From Acidimicrobiales bacterium (GTDB lineage Bacteria; Actinomycetota; Acidimicrobiia; Acidimicrobiales; Palsa-688), in NCBI GenBank assembly GCA_036378675.1, contig DASUWA010000043.1, positions 58,877 through 122,876 on the forward strand: 64,000 nucleotides of DNA, in the 5' to 3' direction. The position numbers and the translations under genes were made by a program. The notes under the pieces were generated by a model. It ran no database searches. It was not told where the DNA came from and saw nothing but the letters and a program-made list of their open reading frames with translations. The stretch's first letter is position 1, and every line of letters begins with the position of its first letter. Of this stretch, positions 26,886 through 35,006 are shown one piece after another.

Positions 26886-26897
26886 TTGGGGGAGCGA

Positions 26898-27776
26898 ATG
26901 TTGACCCAGCCAGTAGGCCGCGTTGACTCACCGAGCGTGAACAATGCCGTCTCCCCGGTCGTGGCGGCGTCCGATCTGGCCGTGGCTTACGGCCGCACCG
27001 ACGTGTGGTCGGGAGCGAACTTCGACGTGTCTCCCGGAGAGTTCATGGCGGTTCTCGGGCCTAACGGGGCGGGCAAGTCGACCATGATGCGACTGGTTCT
27101 CGGGTTGCTTCGCCCTTCGAAAGGGTCGCTCAGGGTATTCGGAGATGCACCCCGGCGCGGAAACCCGGCAATTGGTTACGTTCCCCAACGGCGACCGATC
27201 GATCCTGATCTACGGCTCGCGGGGGTTGAGTTCGTCAAGCTTGGCATCACCGGCCATCGCTGGGGCACGGGCCTTCCCCGCCGCCACGCGGAGACCGAGC
27301 GGATTGTCGCCGACGCGGTAGCCGCGGTCGGTGCCGACGCGTACGCCGATCAACCTGCGGGAACCCTTTCAGGGGGGGAACTGCAGCGTTTGATGCTCGC
27401 TCAGGCGATCGTCAGCAAGCCTCGCCTGCTGCTCCTGGACGAGCCTCTCGCCAGCCTTGACGTACGCAACCAAGTCGCGATGGCCAGCTTGGTGGCAACA
27501 CTGGCCAGGTCTCGAGAGATCGCGGTGATGCTCATCGCTCACGACGTCAATCCACTGCTGCCGGTCTTGGATCGAGTGATGTACGTGGCCCGGGGAAAGG
27601 TCACCGTCGGCCGGCCGGACGAGGTCATCACCGCAGGGCGACTCTCCATGCTCTATGAAGCAAACGTCGAGGTGCTTCGCGACAGCAAAGGGAGGCTGTT
27701 CGTGGTCGGCCTCGACGACGAGGCCACCCACCCGCACGACAGGGATCCGGCGCGCACCGGATCGGACCCATGCTGA
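26898..27776 (+). CDS. metal ABC transporter ATP-binding protein, ZnuC-like
   Basis: 292 aa from ATG 26898 behind gggggag; TTG 26886 is an alternative. Walker A GPNGAGKST, signature LSGGELQRL, Walker B LLLLDEPLASLD and the switch His in LIAHDVNP are all present. It powers import of the metal captured by the upstream lipoprotein. A short His-containing tail (THPHDRDP) ends the protein. It overlaps the permease gene by 7 bases. Confidence 0.92.
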   Translation: MLTQPVGRVDSPSVNNAVSPVVAASDLAVAYGRTDVWSGANFDVSPGEFMAVLGPNGAGKSTMMRLVLGLLRPSKGSLRVFGDAPRRGNPAIGYVPQRRPIDPDLRLAGVEFVKLGITGHRWGTGLPRRHAETERIVADAVAAVGADAYADQPAGTLSGGELQRLMLAQAIVSKPRLLLLDEPLASLDVRNQVAMASLVATLARSREIAVMLIAHDVNPLLPVLDRVMYVARGKVTVGRPDEVITAGRLSMLYEANVEVLRDSKGRLFVVGLDDEATHPHDRDPARTGSDPC

Positions 27777-28732
27777 TCATGCATTCCCTCCTCGCGACCG
27801 CCGCGACGCCCTCACCGTCGTGGAATGTGATTCACGACGTCCATGAGTTGTTTCGCTATCCGTTCATGCGCCACGCGTTCGTCGCCGGCACCATCGTTGC
27901 CTTGCTCGCTGGTGTCGTCGGGTACTTCGTAGTCCTCCGCCAGTCTGCATTTGCTGCCCACTCGATGTCCGAGATCGGCTTCGCCGGAGCCAGCGGCGGC
28001 GTCGCCCTCGGATTCGGCGCGATCTGGGGGCTGCTCGGCATGAGCCTCCTAGGCGCAGTCGCCATCGGGCTTCTCGGCAAGCGCCTTCGCGGCCGGGACG
28101 CGGCAATCGGAACGGTCCTCGCGCTATCGCTTGGGCTCGGGTCCTATTTCATCACCCAATACAAGGGCGAAAGCGCGAGCGGTCCGTTCGGCCTCTTATT
28201 CGGCGAGATTCTCGGGATCAGCGTTCACGATGTCTGGTTCATAGCTATAGCCGCCGCAATTACCCTCGCTGTTGTGGTCGTCCTATACAGGCCTCTGCTC
28301 TTCGCGTCCCTCGACGAGGACGTCGCAGAAGCCCGTGGAGTTCCGGTCCGAGGATTGTCGGTCGCATTCCTGATGGTCCTCGCAGTGGCGGTGACCGCCG
28401 CTGTCCAGGTCGTCGGAGTCCTGCTGATCTTCGCCCTCCTGGTAACCCCCGGGGCAATTGCCGACCGCGTCTGCCGGACCCCCGGCCGAGGAATCGCGTT
28501 GTGCGTGACCCTGTCGCTCGTATTCGTGTGGGCGGGCCTGTGCGTCACGTACTACAGCAGCTACCCGGTGGGATTCCTGATCACCGCGTTCGCGTTCGTC
28601 GGCTACCTGATCGCCCGGATCGTCACGGCCGTCCGGCGGGGCGGTTCCACGGCGAGGCCAGACCGGCCGGCCCGCTCACCCCTTCTCGATTCGATCGGGG
28701 TCGGTCTCGCCAGGGGAATCGGGGGCCGCTGA
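27770..28732 (+). CDS. metal ABC transporter permease, ZnuB-like
   Basis: 320 aa, with about eight to nine transmembrane helices. FVVLRQSAFAAHSMSEIGFA carries the family's cytoplasmic coupling helix, and VLLIFALLVTPGAIADRVC is the conserved late segment. It forms the membrane channel with the two preceding gene products. It lies 72 bp before the ArsR/SmtB-type gene. Confidence 0.92.
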   Translation: MLIMHSLLATAATPSPSWNVIHDVHELFRYPFMRHAFVAGTIVALLAGVVGYFVVLRQSAFAAHSMSEIGFAGASGGVALGFGAIWGLLGMSLLGAVAIGLLGKRLRGRDAAIGTVLALSLGLGSYFITQYKGESASGPFGLLFGEILGISVHDVWFIAIAAAITLAVVVVLYRPLLFASLDEDVAEARGVPVRGLSVAFLMVLAVAVTAAVQVVGVLLIFALLVTPGAIADRVCRTPGRGIALCVTLSLVFVWAGLCVTYYSSYPVGFLITAFAFVGYLIARIVTAVRRGGSTARPDRPARSPLLDSIGVGLARGIGGR

Positions 28733-28764
28733 GCGCTCGCAGACCTTCCGAGGTGCCGGAACAT

Positions 28765-28805
28765 ATTAGGTAGTGCTAATCCGTTCATGTGCTAATCTGT
28801 TCATG
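28765..28805. promoter_or_regulatory. tandem 16-bp repeat and inverted repeat before the ArsR/SmtB gene
   Basis: Two adjacent copies, tgctaatccgttcatg (28774-28789) and tgctaatctgttcatg (28790-28805), differ at one base. The first copy also pairs with attag (28765-28769) to make an attag-6-ctaat inverted repeat. ArsR/SmtB repressors bind such imperfect repeats over promoters, so this is the likely autoregulatory operator for the downstream genes. Confidence 0.55.
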
Positions 28806-28807
28806 TG

Positions 28808-29176
28808 ATGGTGCGTAGTGCGTCCGGTGCGACCAGGGAGGTCGACGTAAGCCAGCTGGCCGAGGCGGCCGAGCTGTTGAGGGCGCTCGGCACCCCCCAC
28901 CGCCTGGCGATCGTGCTGGAGCTGGCGGAGTCCCAGCGCTGCGTCCACGAGCTGGTCGAGCTTCTCGGCATATCGCAGTCGCTAGCGTCGCAGCACCTCC
29001 GGGTTCTCCGCACCACCGGACTGGTCACCGGCACCCGCCGCGGCAAGGAAACGGTCTACGCCCTCGCCGACGAGCACATCGCCCACATCGCCCGCGACGC
29101 GTTCGCCCACGGCGCCGAGCCGATCAGCCGCAGCCCATCGATACCCGAACCAACCACCGAGGAGCATCATTCATGA
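28808..29176 (+). CDS. ArsR/SmtB-family metalloregulator
   Basis: 122 aa from ATG 28808; GTG 28805 just before is possible. The winged helix-turn-helix is clear: LLRALGTPHRLAIVLELAES, RCVHELVELLGISQSLASQH and LRVLRTTGLVTGTRRGKETV. The C-terminus has DEHIAHIARDAFAHGAE, where His/Asp pairs match the alpha-5 zinc site of SmtB/CzrA-type sensors. It would release DNA when zinc is high. The His-rich gene starts in its stop (ATGA). Confidence 0.88.
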   Translation: MVRSASGATREVDVSQLAEAAELLRALGTPHRLAIVLELAESQRCVHELVELLGISQSLASQHLRVLRTTGLVTGTRRGKETVYALADEHIAHIARDAFAHGAEPISRSPSIPEPTTEEHHS

Positions 29177-29472
29177 GCACCCAGACCCACGAAACCCACA
29201 CCGAGCATCCCCACGATCACGGGGACGACTGCGGTCACGTCGCTGTCAGCCACGACGACCACGTCGATTACCTCCACGACGGGCACGCCCACCACGGACA
29301 CGAAGGGCACTGGGACGAGTGCCAGCCGGAGGCGCACGTGGCCCACGCCGACCATCCGCACAGCCACGGAGACTCGTGCGGCCACGAGGCCGTTTACCAC
29401 GGGGATCACACCGACTATCTGCATGACGGCCACCGCCATGCTGCCCACGAAGGCCACTGGGACGAGCACTGA
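29173..29472 (+). CDS. histidine-rich metal-binding protein with an internal duplication
   Basis: 99 aa, of which 28 are His. Two copies of one unit of about 38 residues are seen: each has HPH(D/S)HG, (D/S)CGH, a (V/T)DYLHDGH core and HEGHWDE. No signal peptide or helix is present, so it is probably a cytosolic zinc (or other metal) reservoir or chaperone. Translation is coupled to the upstream ArsR/SmtB sensor, and Zur follows at 29510. Similar short actinobacterial proteins occur beside zinc genes and are sometimes misnamed transporters. Confidence 0.8.
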   Translation: MSTQTHETHTEHPHDHGDDCGHVAVSHDDHVDYLHDGHAHHGHEGHWDECQPEAHVAHADHPHSHGDSCGHEAVYHGDHTDYLHDGHRHAAHEGHWDEH

Positions 29473-29509
29473 TACAAGCCAGATCGTGGCGGTGACCACC
29501 GGATCCGAC

Positions 29510-29932
29510 ATGCACGAGCAGGTAGAGCTGCGTTTGGCGCGCTCCGACCAGCGGTATACGAGGCAGCGACGTGCGATCGTGGAGACCCTCGTGGCCGCCG
29601 GGAGGCCGTTGACCATCCCTGAGATCCTGCAGACCAACCCCGGTCTGACCCAGTCGAGCGCTTACCGGAACGTGACCGTGCTCATCGACGCCGGAGCGGC
29701 TCGGCGGGTCAACGGAGCAGATGACCTCGGCCGGTTCGAACTAGCCGAGCATCTTTCCGGCCATCACCATCATCTTGTGTGCGCGAATTGCGGGAAGGTG
29801 TCCGACATCGATCCGTCCCCGAGGCTCGAGCGCGCTTTGGCCGAGGCGGCGCAGATTGCCGCCGAGCAGGATGACTTCGACGTCACCGATCACCGGTTCG
29901 ATTTCTTGGGCGTTTGCGGGGACTGCCGCTAG
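29510..29932 (+). CDS. zur: Fur-family regulator, probable Zur
   Basis: 140 aa from ATG 29510 (GTG 29486 or 29492 would add 6 to 8 residues). DNA-binding part: RYTRQRRAIVETLVAAGRPL with TQSSAYRNVTVLIDAGA. The metal sites HHHHLVC (85-91), Cys91-x2-Cys94 and Cys136-x2-Cys139 fit the structural zinc of Fur/Zur proteins. Position after the uptake genes and the Zur-like box at 25872 support Zur rather than iron-sensing Fur, by inference. Confidence 0.83.
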   Translation: MHEQVELRLARSDQRYTRQRRAIVETLVAAGRPLTIPEILQTNPGLTQSSAYRNVTVLIDAGAARRVNGADDLGRFELAEHLSGHHHHLVCANCGKVSDIDPSPRLERALAEAAQIAAEQDDFDVTDHRFDFLGVCGDCR

Positions 29933-29942
29933 CCGGCCGGTT

Positions 29943-31334
29943 TTACGCGAGGCGGCGGAGCAGCTTTTTCACCCGTTCCGAGTAGGGCGGGTAGATGAAC
30001 TTCAGATCTGGCCGCGAGCGCATCAGCAGCGTGGACTTCCGGTGGCTGAAGGTCTCGTAACCCCATCTGCCGTGGTAGGCACCGATCCCGCTGTTGCCGA
30101 CGCCGCCGAAGGGAAGCTGCGGCGCCATGACGTGCATGAGGGTGTGATTTCCGGTGGCGCCCCCCGACGGGACCTGTGAGAACACCCGCTCGAGGTCTTC
30201 CTTCCGCTCGGAAAACACGTACGCTGCCAACGGTTTCTCCCTCGCATTTACGAACGCGATCGCCTCGTCCAGAGACTCCACGCCGAGCACGGGGAGAATC
30301 GGACCGAATATCTCCGACCTCATCAGCTCCGAGTTGGGGTCCGGGTCCACCACGATCGTGGGTTCCATGGAGGTCGCGGAGGACTCGCCTCCGCTGACCA
30401 CCTTTCCGGGTCGCTCGTCGAGGAGGCGGCGGAGCCGGTTCGCCTGCCGGTCGTTGACGATTCGCTGTTCCGACGGTTCGCCGGCACGCATCGCGGACAT
30501 GCTCTGCGCGAGGTGATCGACCAGCTTGTCTTTCACCGAGTCGTCAACCAACACGTAATCCGGTGCGATGCACGTCTGACCCGAGTTGAGGAGTTTTCCG
30601 AAAGCGATCCTGCGCGCGGCGACCTCGATGTCTGCGTCCTTCGTGACGATCGCCGGGCTCTTACCGCCGAGTTCGAGTGTCACGGGTGTGAGATGCGCTG
30701 CGGCGGCCTGCATCACCTTCCGTCCGATCTCGGTCCCACCGGTGAAGAAGACGTGATCGAATCTGGCGTCGATCAGGCCCTGGGTGGTCGCGGCGTCGCC
30801 TTCGACCACCTTGACCGCCTCGGGATCCAGGTAACGGGGGATGAGGTCGGCCATCGCGGCCGACGAGGCCGGGGCGTGTTCGGAGGGCTTCACGACCGCG
30901 CAGTTTCCGGCGGCCAGGGCGCCAACCAGCGGGGCGAGGCACAGATAGAAGGGATAGTTCCAAGGGCCGATGATGAGGACCACGCCTAGAGGCTCGTAGC
31001 GGTAGAACGCGCGGCCCGGCGTGACAGCCATCGGGACCGGAACCCGCCTCGGCCGGGTCCACCTTCTAAGGTGCCTGACCGCGTATCGGACCTCGCCTTG
31101 GGTGGGAGCGACGTCGCCGAACCACGCCTCGTGGGCGCTCCTGCCAAGGTCGGATTCGAGCGCCGCGGCTATCGCGTTCTCGCGTTCTTCCAGCAGCCGC
31201 GATATCCCGGCCAGCTGCCGGAGCCTCCAGTCGACGGGACGAGTGGTCCCGCCTGCGAACGTCGAACGCAGCGCCGCAACTGTGGCCTCCGCTGACTGAC
31301 TTGAGGTAGCTGGACTGGCGACGTCTACGGCCAT
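29943..31334 (-). CDS. aldehyde dehydrogenase, class 3-like
   Basis: 463 aa. The NAD(P)-site region VVLIIGPWNYPFYLCLAPLV, the catalytic Glu in TLELGGKSPAIV and the nucleophile Cys in SGQTCIAPDYVLV are present. The short length and the ending NHTLMHVMAPQLPFGGVGNS fit ALDH3/coniferyl-type enzymes that oxidise fatty or aromatic aldehydes to acids. It is monocistronic and converges on the zur gene. Confidence 0.92.
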   Translation of the reverse strand: MAVDVASPATSSQSAEATVAALRSTFAGGTTRPVDWRLRQLAGISRLLEERENAIAAALESDLGRSAHEAWFGDVAPTQGEVRYAVRHLRRWTRPRRVPVPMAVTPGRAFYRYEPLGVVLIIGPWNYPFYLCLAPLVGALAAGNCAVVKPSEHAPASSAAMADLIPRYLDPEAVKVVEGDAATTQGLIDARFDHVFFTGGTEIGRKVMQAAAAHLTPVTLELGGKSPAIVTKDADIEVAARRIAFGKLLNSGQTCIAPDYVLVDDSVKDKLVDHLAQSMSAMRAGEPSEQRIVNDRQANRLRRLLDERPGKVVSGGESSATSMEPTIVVDPDPNSELMRSEIFGPILPVLGVESLDEAIAFVNAREKPLAAYVFSERKEDLERVFSQVPSGGATGNHTLMHVMAPQLPFGGVGNSGIGAYHGRWGYETFSHRKSTLLMRSRPDLKFIYPPYSERVKKLLRRLA

Positions 31335-31403
31335 CGGGTGCCTCCTGAGCTCTCTGGTCAGATCTGTCCGGCCAACCTACCCGGCGACGCCTAGTCTTCC
31401 ACC

Positions 31404-31763
31404 GTGAGCGCTGGCAGTGACTGGGCGAGACCGGTCGTCCACTGGGAGATCGTCGCCCGGGATCCCGACGCGCAGGCCCAGTTCTACGGGTCGCTTTTCC
31501 GTTGGGACATAGGCGAAGGGCCGATCATGAACATCACGCCCGGGCTCGGAGGGCCCGAACCCGGACCCGCAGGGCACATCAGGCAGGGCGACAGTCCTGC
31601 GGTGAGCCTCTACGTCCAGGTCCGGGACCTTCGGAAGTCCCTGGCCGACGCCGAAACTCTCGGCGGCACCGTCGTCGTCGAGCCATTCGACGTCCCGGGC
31701 GGACCGACCATCGCCGCCATCCAGGACCCCGAGGGCAACGGTCTGTTCCTCGTGCAGCAGTAG
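31404..31763 (+). CDS. VOC-family protein, 119 aa
   Basis: GTG start. One glyoxalase-like repeat pair: VVHWEIVARDPDAQAQFYGS at the N-terminus and a second half with VSLYVQVRDLRKSLADAETL and IAAIQDPEGNGLFLVQQ. This matches the small actinobacterial VOC proteins of the CFP-30-like type. No metal ligands can be assigned with confidence. It stands between two leftward genes. Confidence 0.8.
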   Translation: MSAGSDWARPVVHWEIVARDPDAQAQFYGSLFRWDIGEGPIMNITPGLGGPEPGPAGHIRQGDSPAVSLYVQVRDLRKSLADAETLGGTVVVEPFDVPGGPTIAAIQDPEGNGLFLVQQ

Positions 31764-31769
31764 TACTAC

Positions 31770-32060
31770 TCAATCAAGCGTTTCAAAACGCTCGGTGGAG
31801 ATCGAGCTCTGATCCACGAACTTCATGAACGTCTCGGCGATTGGATTCGCGCTCCAAAGCTCGTCGCAGCGTTCGGCGTCGGCCCTGCTGTTCCAAAAGT
31901 CGATGACCGTCCAAGCGCCGTCGTCTCCCCTTGCTGTCGTACGGCGGATCATCCCCGGCTGCTGATAGGCGAATTCGGTCTGCAGCCGTTTGTCGGCTTC
32001 GAGAAACGCGGCCTCGTCGGAGCCGGGTGCCAGCTTGAAGCGGAGGATCTCGACGATCAT
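31770..32060 (-). CDS. ABM-like (antibiotic biosynthesis monooxygenase fold) small protein
   Basis: 96 aa. The order beta-alpha-beta-beta-alpha-beta is suggested by MIVEILRFKLAPGSDEAAFL, a hydrophilic helix, and GAWTVIDFWNSRADAERC. Dimeric ferredoxin-like fold; substrate unknown. Its ATG lies 4 bases inside the PPOX gene's end (ATGA), so it is the last gene of the leftward fab-transporter operon. Confidence 0.6.
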   Translation of the reverse strand: MIVEILRFKLAPGSDEAAFLEADKRLQTEFAYQQPGMIRRTTARGDDGAWTVIDFWNSRADAERCDELWSANPIAETFMKFVDQSSISTERFETLD

Positions 32061-32635
32061 CCCGGTTCAACCGCTCCGCCGGAATGTGGCAGGCCGGGCG
32101 CACCGTCGATGCTCTCCGAATTCTTCTCGGCCCAGTACGCGTAGACGCCTGCTCGGCCTTTCCGGTCGGCCCATTCGTCGAGTGTAGGCCGGTGCGACTT
32201 GAAGCTCATCAAAGGCACGGCATAGCCGCACGAGTCCGAAACTCGGGTTACGTCGACCGTCACGATCGACCTCACTCCCACATCGGACGACCTCGGGAAT
32301 CTCTGGCCGATCTCGGCGAACTCGGCGTCATTGCCGGTCACGACACGACCACGCCCGTGCAACCGAACGATACGAGGCGGGCCATCGAACGCGCAGAACA
32401 TCAACACGATGCGCGCGTTCTCCTGCACGTGCGCGACCGTCTCTATCCCGCTTCCGGTTTGATCGAGGTACGCGACCCGGTCCGGCCCGAGGACCGCGAA
32501 CTCGTCACGGTTGCCTTTCGGGGAGCAGTTGACGTGCCCCTCGGGATCCATGGGGGCTGACGCGACGAAGAAAACCGGCTGGCTTTCCAGCCAGCCCGCC
32601 AGACGATCATCGATTGCTTCGTGAACTCTTCCGAT
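32057..32635 (-). CDS. PPOX-family (pyridoxamine 5'-phosphate oxidase-like) flavin-binding protein, start at apparent ATC
   Basis: The split-barrel core is clear: MDPEGHVNCSPKG, RVAYLDQTGSGIET, NARIVLMFCAFDGPPRIVRL. ATG 32551 would cut off the conserved first strand. In-frame upstream codons read GRVHEAIDDRLAGWLESQPV then FFVASAP, matching the family's usual N-terminus, and the codon where Met is expected is ATC at 32633-32635. An in-frame stop lies 3 codons further upstream. With that start the protein has 192 residues and overlaps the transporter gene by 29 bases. A rare start codon, a base change or a sequencing error would explain it. Confidence 0.75.
   Translation of the reverse strand: MGRVHEAIDDRLAGWLESQPVFFVASAPMDPEGHVNCSPKGNRDEFAVLGPDRVAYLDQTGSGIETVAHVQENARIVLMFCAFDGPPRIVRLHGRGRVVTGNDAEFAEIGQRFPRSSDVGVRSIVTVDVTRVSDSCGYAVPLMSFKSHRPTLDEWADRKGRAGVYAYWAEKNSESIDGAPGLPHSGGAVEPG
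32577..32596 (-). terminator. terminator-like hairpin inside the PPOX 5' end
   Basis: ggctggc and gccagcc form a perfect 7-bp stem with a 6-base loop. On the minus strand it is followed by ggttttcttc, as in an intrinsic terminator, and it begins 11 bases after the transporter's stop at 32607. It overlaps codons of the conserved PPOX N-terminus, so it could terminate the operon partially or be an attenuator. Confidence 0.4.
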
Positions 32636-35006
32636 CCGGAAACTCTAGTTCTGGCTCTCCGGTGACGAACTCGTAGTCCGGGTTGATCATGGTCATCTGA
32701 CCGCGCACGTCGGCGACCGTTCCCTCCACTACGAGCCGGCTCCCCGGCGCGATGCCGGCGATCTGGCGCCGTCCGAGGAACGCCACGTTGATCTTGCCCT
32801 GGTCGTCGGTGAGGGTGACCTGGAGGCTCGGCACGTCACCCCACGGCTGGACCGTCATCGACTTCACCCTGCCCGCCACCCTCGCACGCTGCCGTGGTTG
32901 CAGTGCGGGGATCGGCGTGGTGCCGGGGACGTGGATCGCCTTTTCGTCGATCTCTGCTTCAACCTTGTCGGCATGGGAGGGACCAGCCCGAGCCGGGACC
33001 GGCTCGCCTCGTTCACGTTCCCTCAGTTCACCGTCGACGTCGAAAGGAACGATGGTCGCGTTGACGTGGGGGAGCCGGCTGACGGCAGTCGACAGACGCT
33101 CGGCGGTGTTGTCGTGAAGTAGCCGGCTCCAGACGCGCCCGTAGCTTCGACGCGGCAGGAGCAGGCTCACCTCGGTTTGCCCGTCTTGCGCGGCTTCCGA
33201 GGCGAGCTCGAGGCAGCAGCGGACAAGACGCCGGTCCGGGCATTCCACCAATTCCAGGGGAAGGTTTCTCATCCCGAGCCGGACCCACCGGTCGGACAAC
33301 GAGTTGGCTCGCTGGCTGTCGATGACGAAGTGAACGGCACGAACATCGTCCACCGAAAGCGTCTTCGCGTACTGAACCGCCCTAGCCGTCGCGAGATCCA
33401 ACCGGTCCACCAGCACGAAGACCACGTGGCGCTTCAACGGTCGAGCCTCCACCGCCCGTTCGGCTGCACCCTCGCCGAGTATCGCCGCTTCTGCCTCGTA
33501 GCGGCGGCGGGTCCGGATCAGAACGGCCATCAGGATCGGGAAGAGCACCACGACCGCCCACGCCCCTTCGGTGAACTTGGTCACGGCGAAGATCAGCACG
33601 ACCGCAGCCGAAACAACCGCCGCGGTTCCGTTGATCCACGCTTTGCGGCGCCAACCGGGCTCTTTGTAGGTGAAGTGGTGCTTGACCATGCCGGAGCCGG
33701 CAACGGTGAACCCGGTGAACACTCCAATCGCGTAAAGGCTCACCAGCTTGTCCACCTTGCCGCGGGTGATGATCAACAGGGCAATGCCAACTGCTCCGAG
33801 GATGAGGATCCCGTTCGAGAAGGTCAGACGGTGACCGCGCTTGGCCAGCGCGTGCGGCAGGTAACGATCCTCGGCTACGAAGCTGGCCAGGAAGGGAAAG
33901 CCGTTGAAGCTCGTGTTGCCGCCCGTGTAGAGGATGAGCAATGTCGCCAGCTGAACCAGATAGAACCCGGCGTTGCCGACTACGCCGTGCCCGAACGCTG
34001 TTTTGGCGACCTGGGATATGACCGTCGGATAGCCGTTTGCGTAGGGGATCGCATGCGTGAAGTGGGCGAGGAGCGAAACGCCCAAAACCAGAATGCCGAG
34101 CGTCGCGCTCATCACCAGGAGCACCCGCCGGGCCCGAATTCCCTCCGGGGGCCGAAACGCGGACACGCTGTTCGAGATCGCTTCGAGACCGGTGAGCGAC
34201 GAGCCGCCGTTGGCGAGCGCGCGGAGCAGGATGAACACCGAAGCACCCTGAAGCAGGCCTGATCCGGGGTGGCCGATCGGGACGGTGCCGTGCAACGAGT
34301 GGATGTTGATGGTCGGCAGGTCGCCGGCGGCGGCCTTGACGAGGCCGGCGATCACGACCAGGCCCAACATCACGATGAAGAAGTAAGTGGGGAAGGCGAA
34401 CGTACGCCCGGCTTCGCGAATCCCGCGGAGGTTCCCCCAAATCAGGAGGCAAACCACGGCGACGGATATCGGAACCGTCCCGGGGCCGAGGGAGGGGAAC
34501 GCCGATGTCAGCGCCGCGGTACCGGCAGCGGTCTGCACCGCGACGGTCAGGGTGTAGTCGATCAGCAGGGCGACCGCGGCGAACTGGGCGACGTTGGGAC
34601 CGAAGTTCTCGCGCGCGACAACGTACGAACCGCCGGCCTTCGTGTACACCATCACCACCTCGCGGTAGGAGAGGGTGACGACGATCAGGATTGCCAGGAT
34701 GACGAACGTGACCGGCAGCACCAGACTGAACGCGGCGACTCCGACCGCGGGCACCAGCACGGTCAGCATTTCCTCGGTGCCATACGCGGAGGAGGAGATC
34801 ATGTCGCACGACAGGACGCCCATCGCGATCGGAGAGCTGAGGCGCTCGCCGGCGAGTTGTTCGGTGACGAGCGGCTCGCCCAACAGGCGGCGTTTCAGCC
34901 GGTAACCACGCGACTCCGGAAGGTCCGGCGCGACTCGTGGTGGCCCTGCCTCGGTGGGGACGGCTGCCGCTTCCGGGGTGGCTTCGGTTTCTTCTAGAGC
35001 ACTCAT
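32607..35006 (-). CDS. KimA-like APC-superfamily transporter fused to Usp-like and OB-fold domains
   Basis: 799 aa. The first 520 residues have about twelve helices and the KimA/YdaO-like signature SSPIAMGVLSCDMISSSAYG followed by TEEML; KimA is a potassium importer of the APC superfamily. Residues 528-657 form a cytoplasmic alpha/beta, Usp-like domain (VVFVLVDRLDLATARAVQYA). A charged linker (658-700) leads to an OB-fold at about 705-782 (QGKINVAFLGRRQIAGIAPG). Mycobacteria and streptomycetes have this OB-fold protein as a separate gene near TrkA and an APC permease, from memory. Its ATG overlaps the FabZ stop, coupling it to fatty acid genes. Confidence 0.85.
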   Translation of the reverse strand: MSALEETEATPEAAAVPTEAGPPRVAPDLPESRGYRLKRRLLGEPLVTEQLAGERLSSPIAMGVLSCDMISSSAYGTEEMLTVLVPAVGVAAFSLVLPVTFVILAILIVVTLSYREVVMVYTKAGGSYVVARENFGPNVAQFAAVALLIDYTLTVAVQTAAGTAALTSAFPSLGPGTVPISVAVVCLLIWGNLRGIREAGRTFAFPTYFFIVMLGLVVIAGLVKAAAGDLPTINIHSLHGTVPIGHPGSGLLQGASVFILLRALANGGSSLTGLEAISNSVSAFRPPEGIRARRVLLVMSATLGILVLGVSLLAHFTHAIPYANGYPTVISQVAKTAFGHGVVGNAGFYLVQLATLLILYTGGNTSFNGFPFLASFVAEDRYLPHALAKRGHRLTFSNGILILGAVGIALLIITRGKVDKLVSLYAIGVFTGFTVAGSGMVKHHFTYKEPGWRRKAWINGTAAVVSAAVVLIFAVTKFTEGAWAVVVLFPILMAVLIRTRRRYEAEAAILGEGAAERAVEARPLKRHVVFVLVDRLDLATARAVQYAKTLSVDDVRAVHFVIDSQRANSLSDRWVRLGMRNLPLELVECPDRRLVRCCLELASEAAQDGQTEVSLLLPRRSYGRVWSRLLHDNTAERLSTAVSRLPHVNATIVPFDVDGELRERERGEPVPARAGPSHADKVEAEIDEKAIHVPGTTPIPALQPRQRARVAGRVKSMTVQPWGDVPSLQVTLTDDQGKINVAFLGRRQIAGIAPGSRLVVEGTVADVRGQMTMINPDYEFVTGEPELEFPDRKSSRSNR

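Noticed and set aside
33177..34262. 361-residue plus-strand open frame
   Set aside because: Antisense to the KimA-like transporter; no hydrophobic or catalytic pattern of its own.
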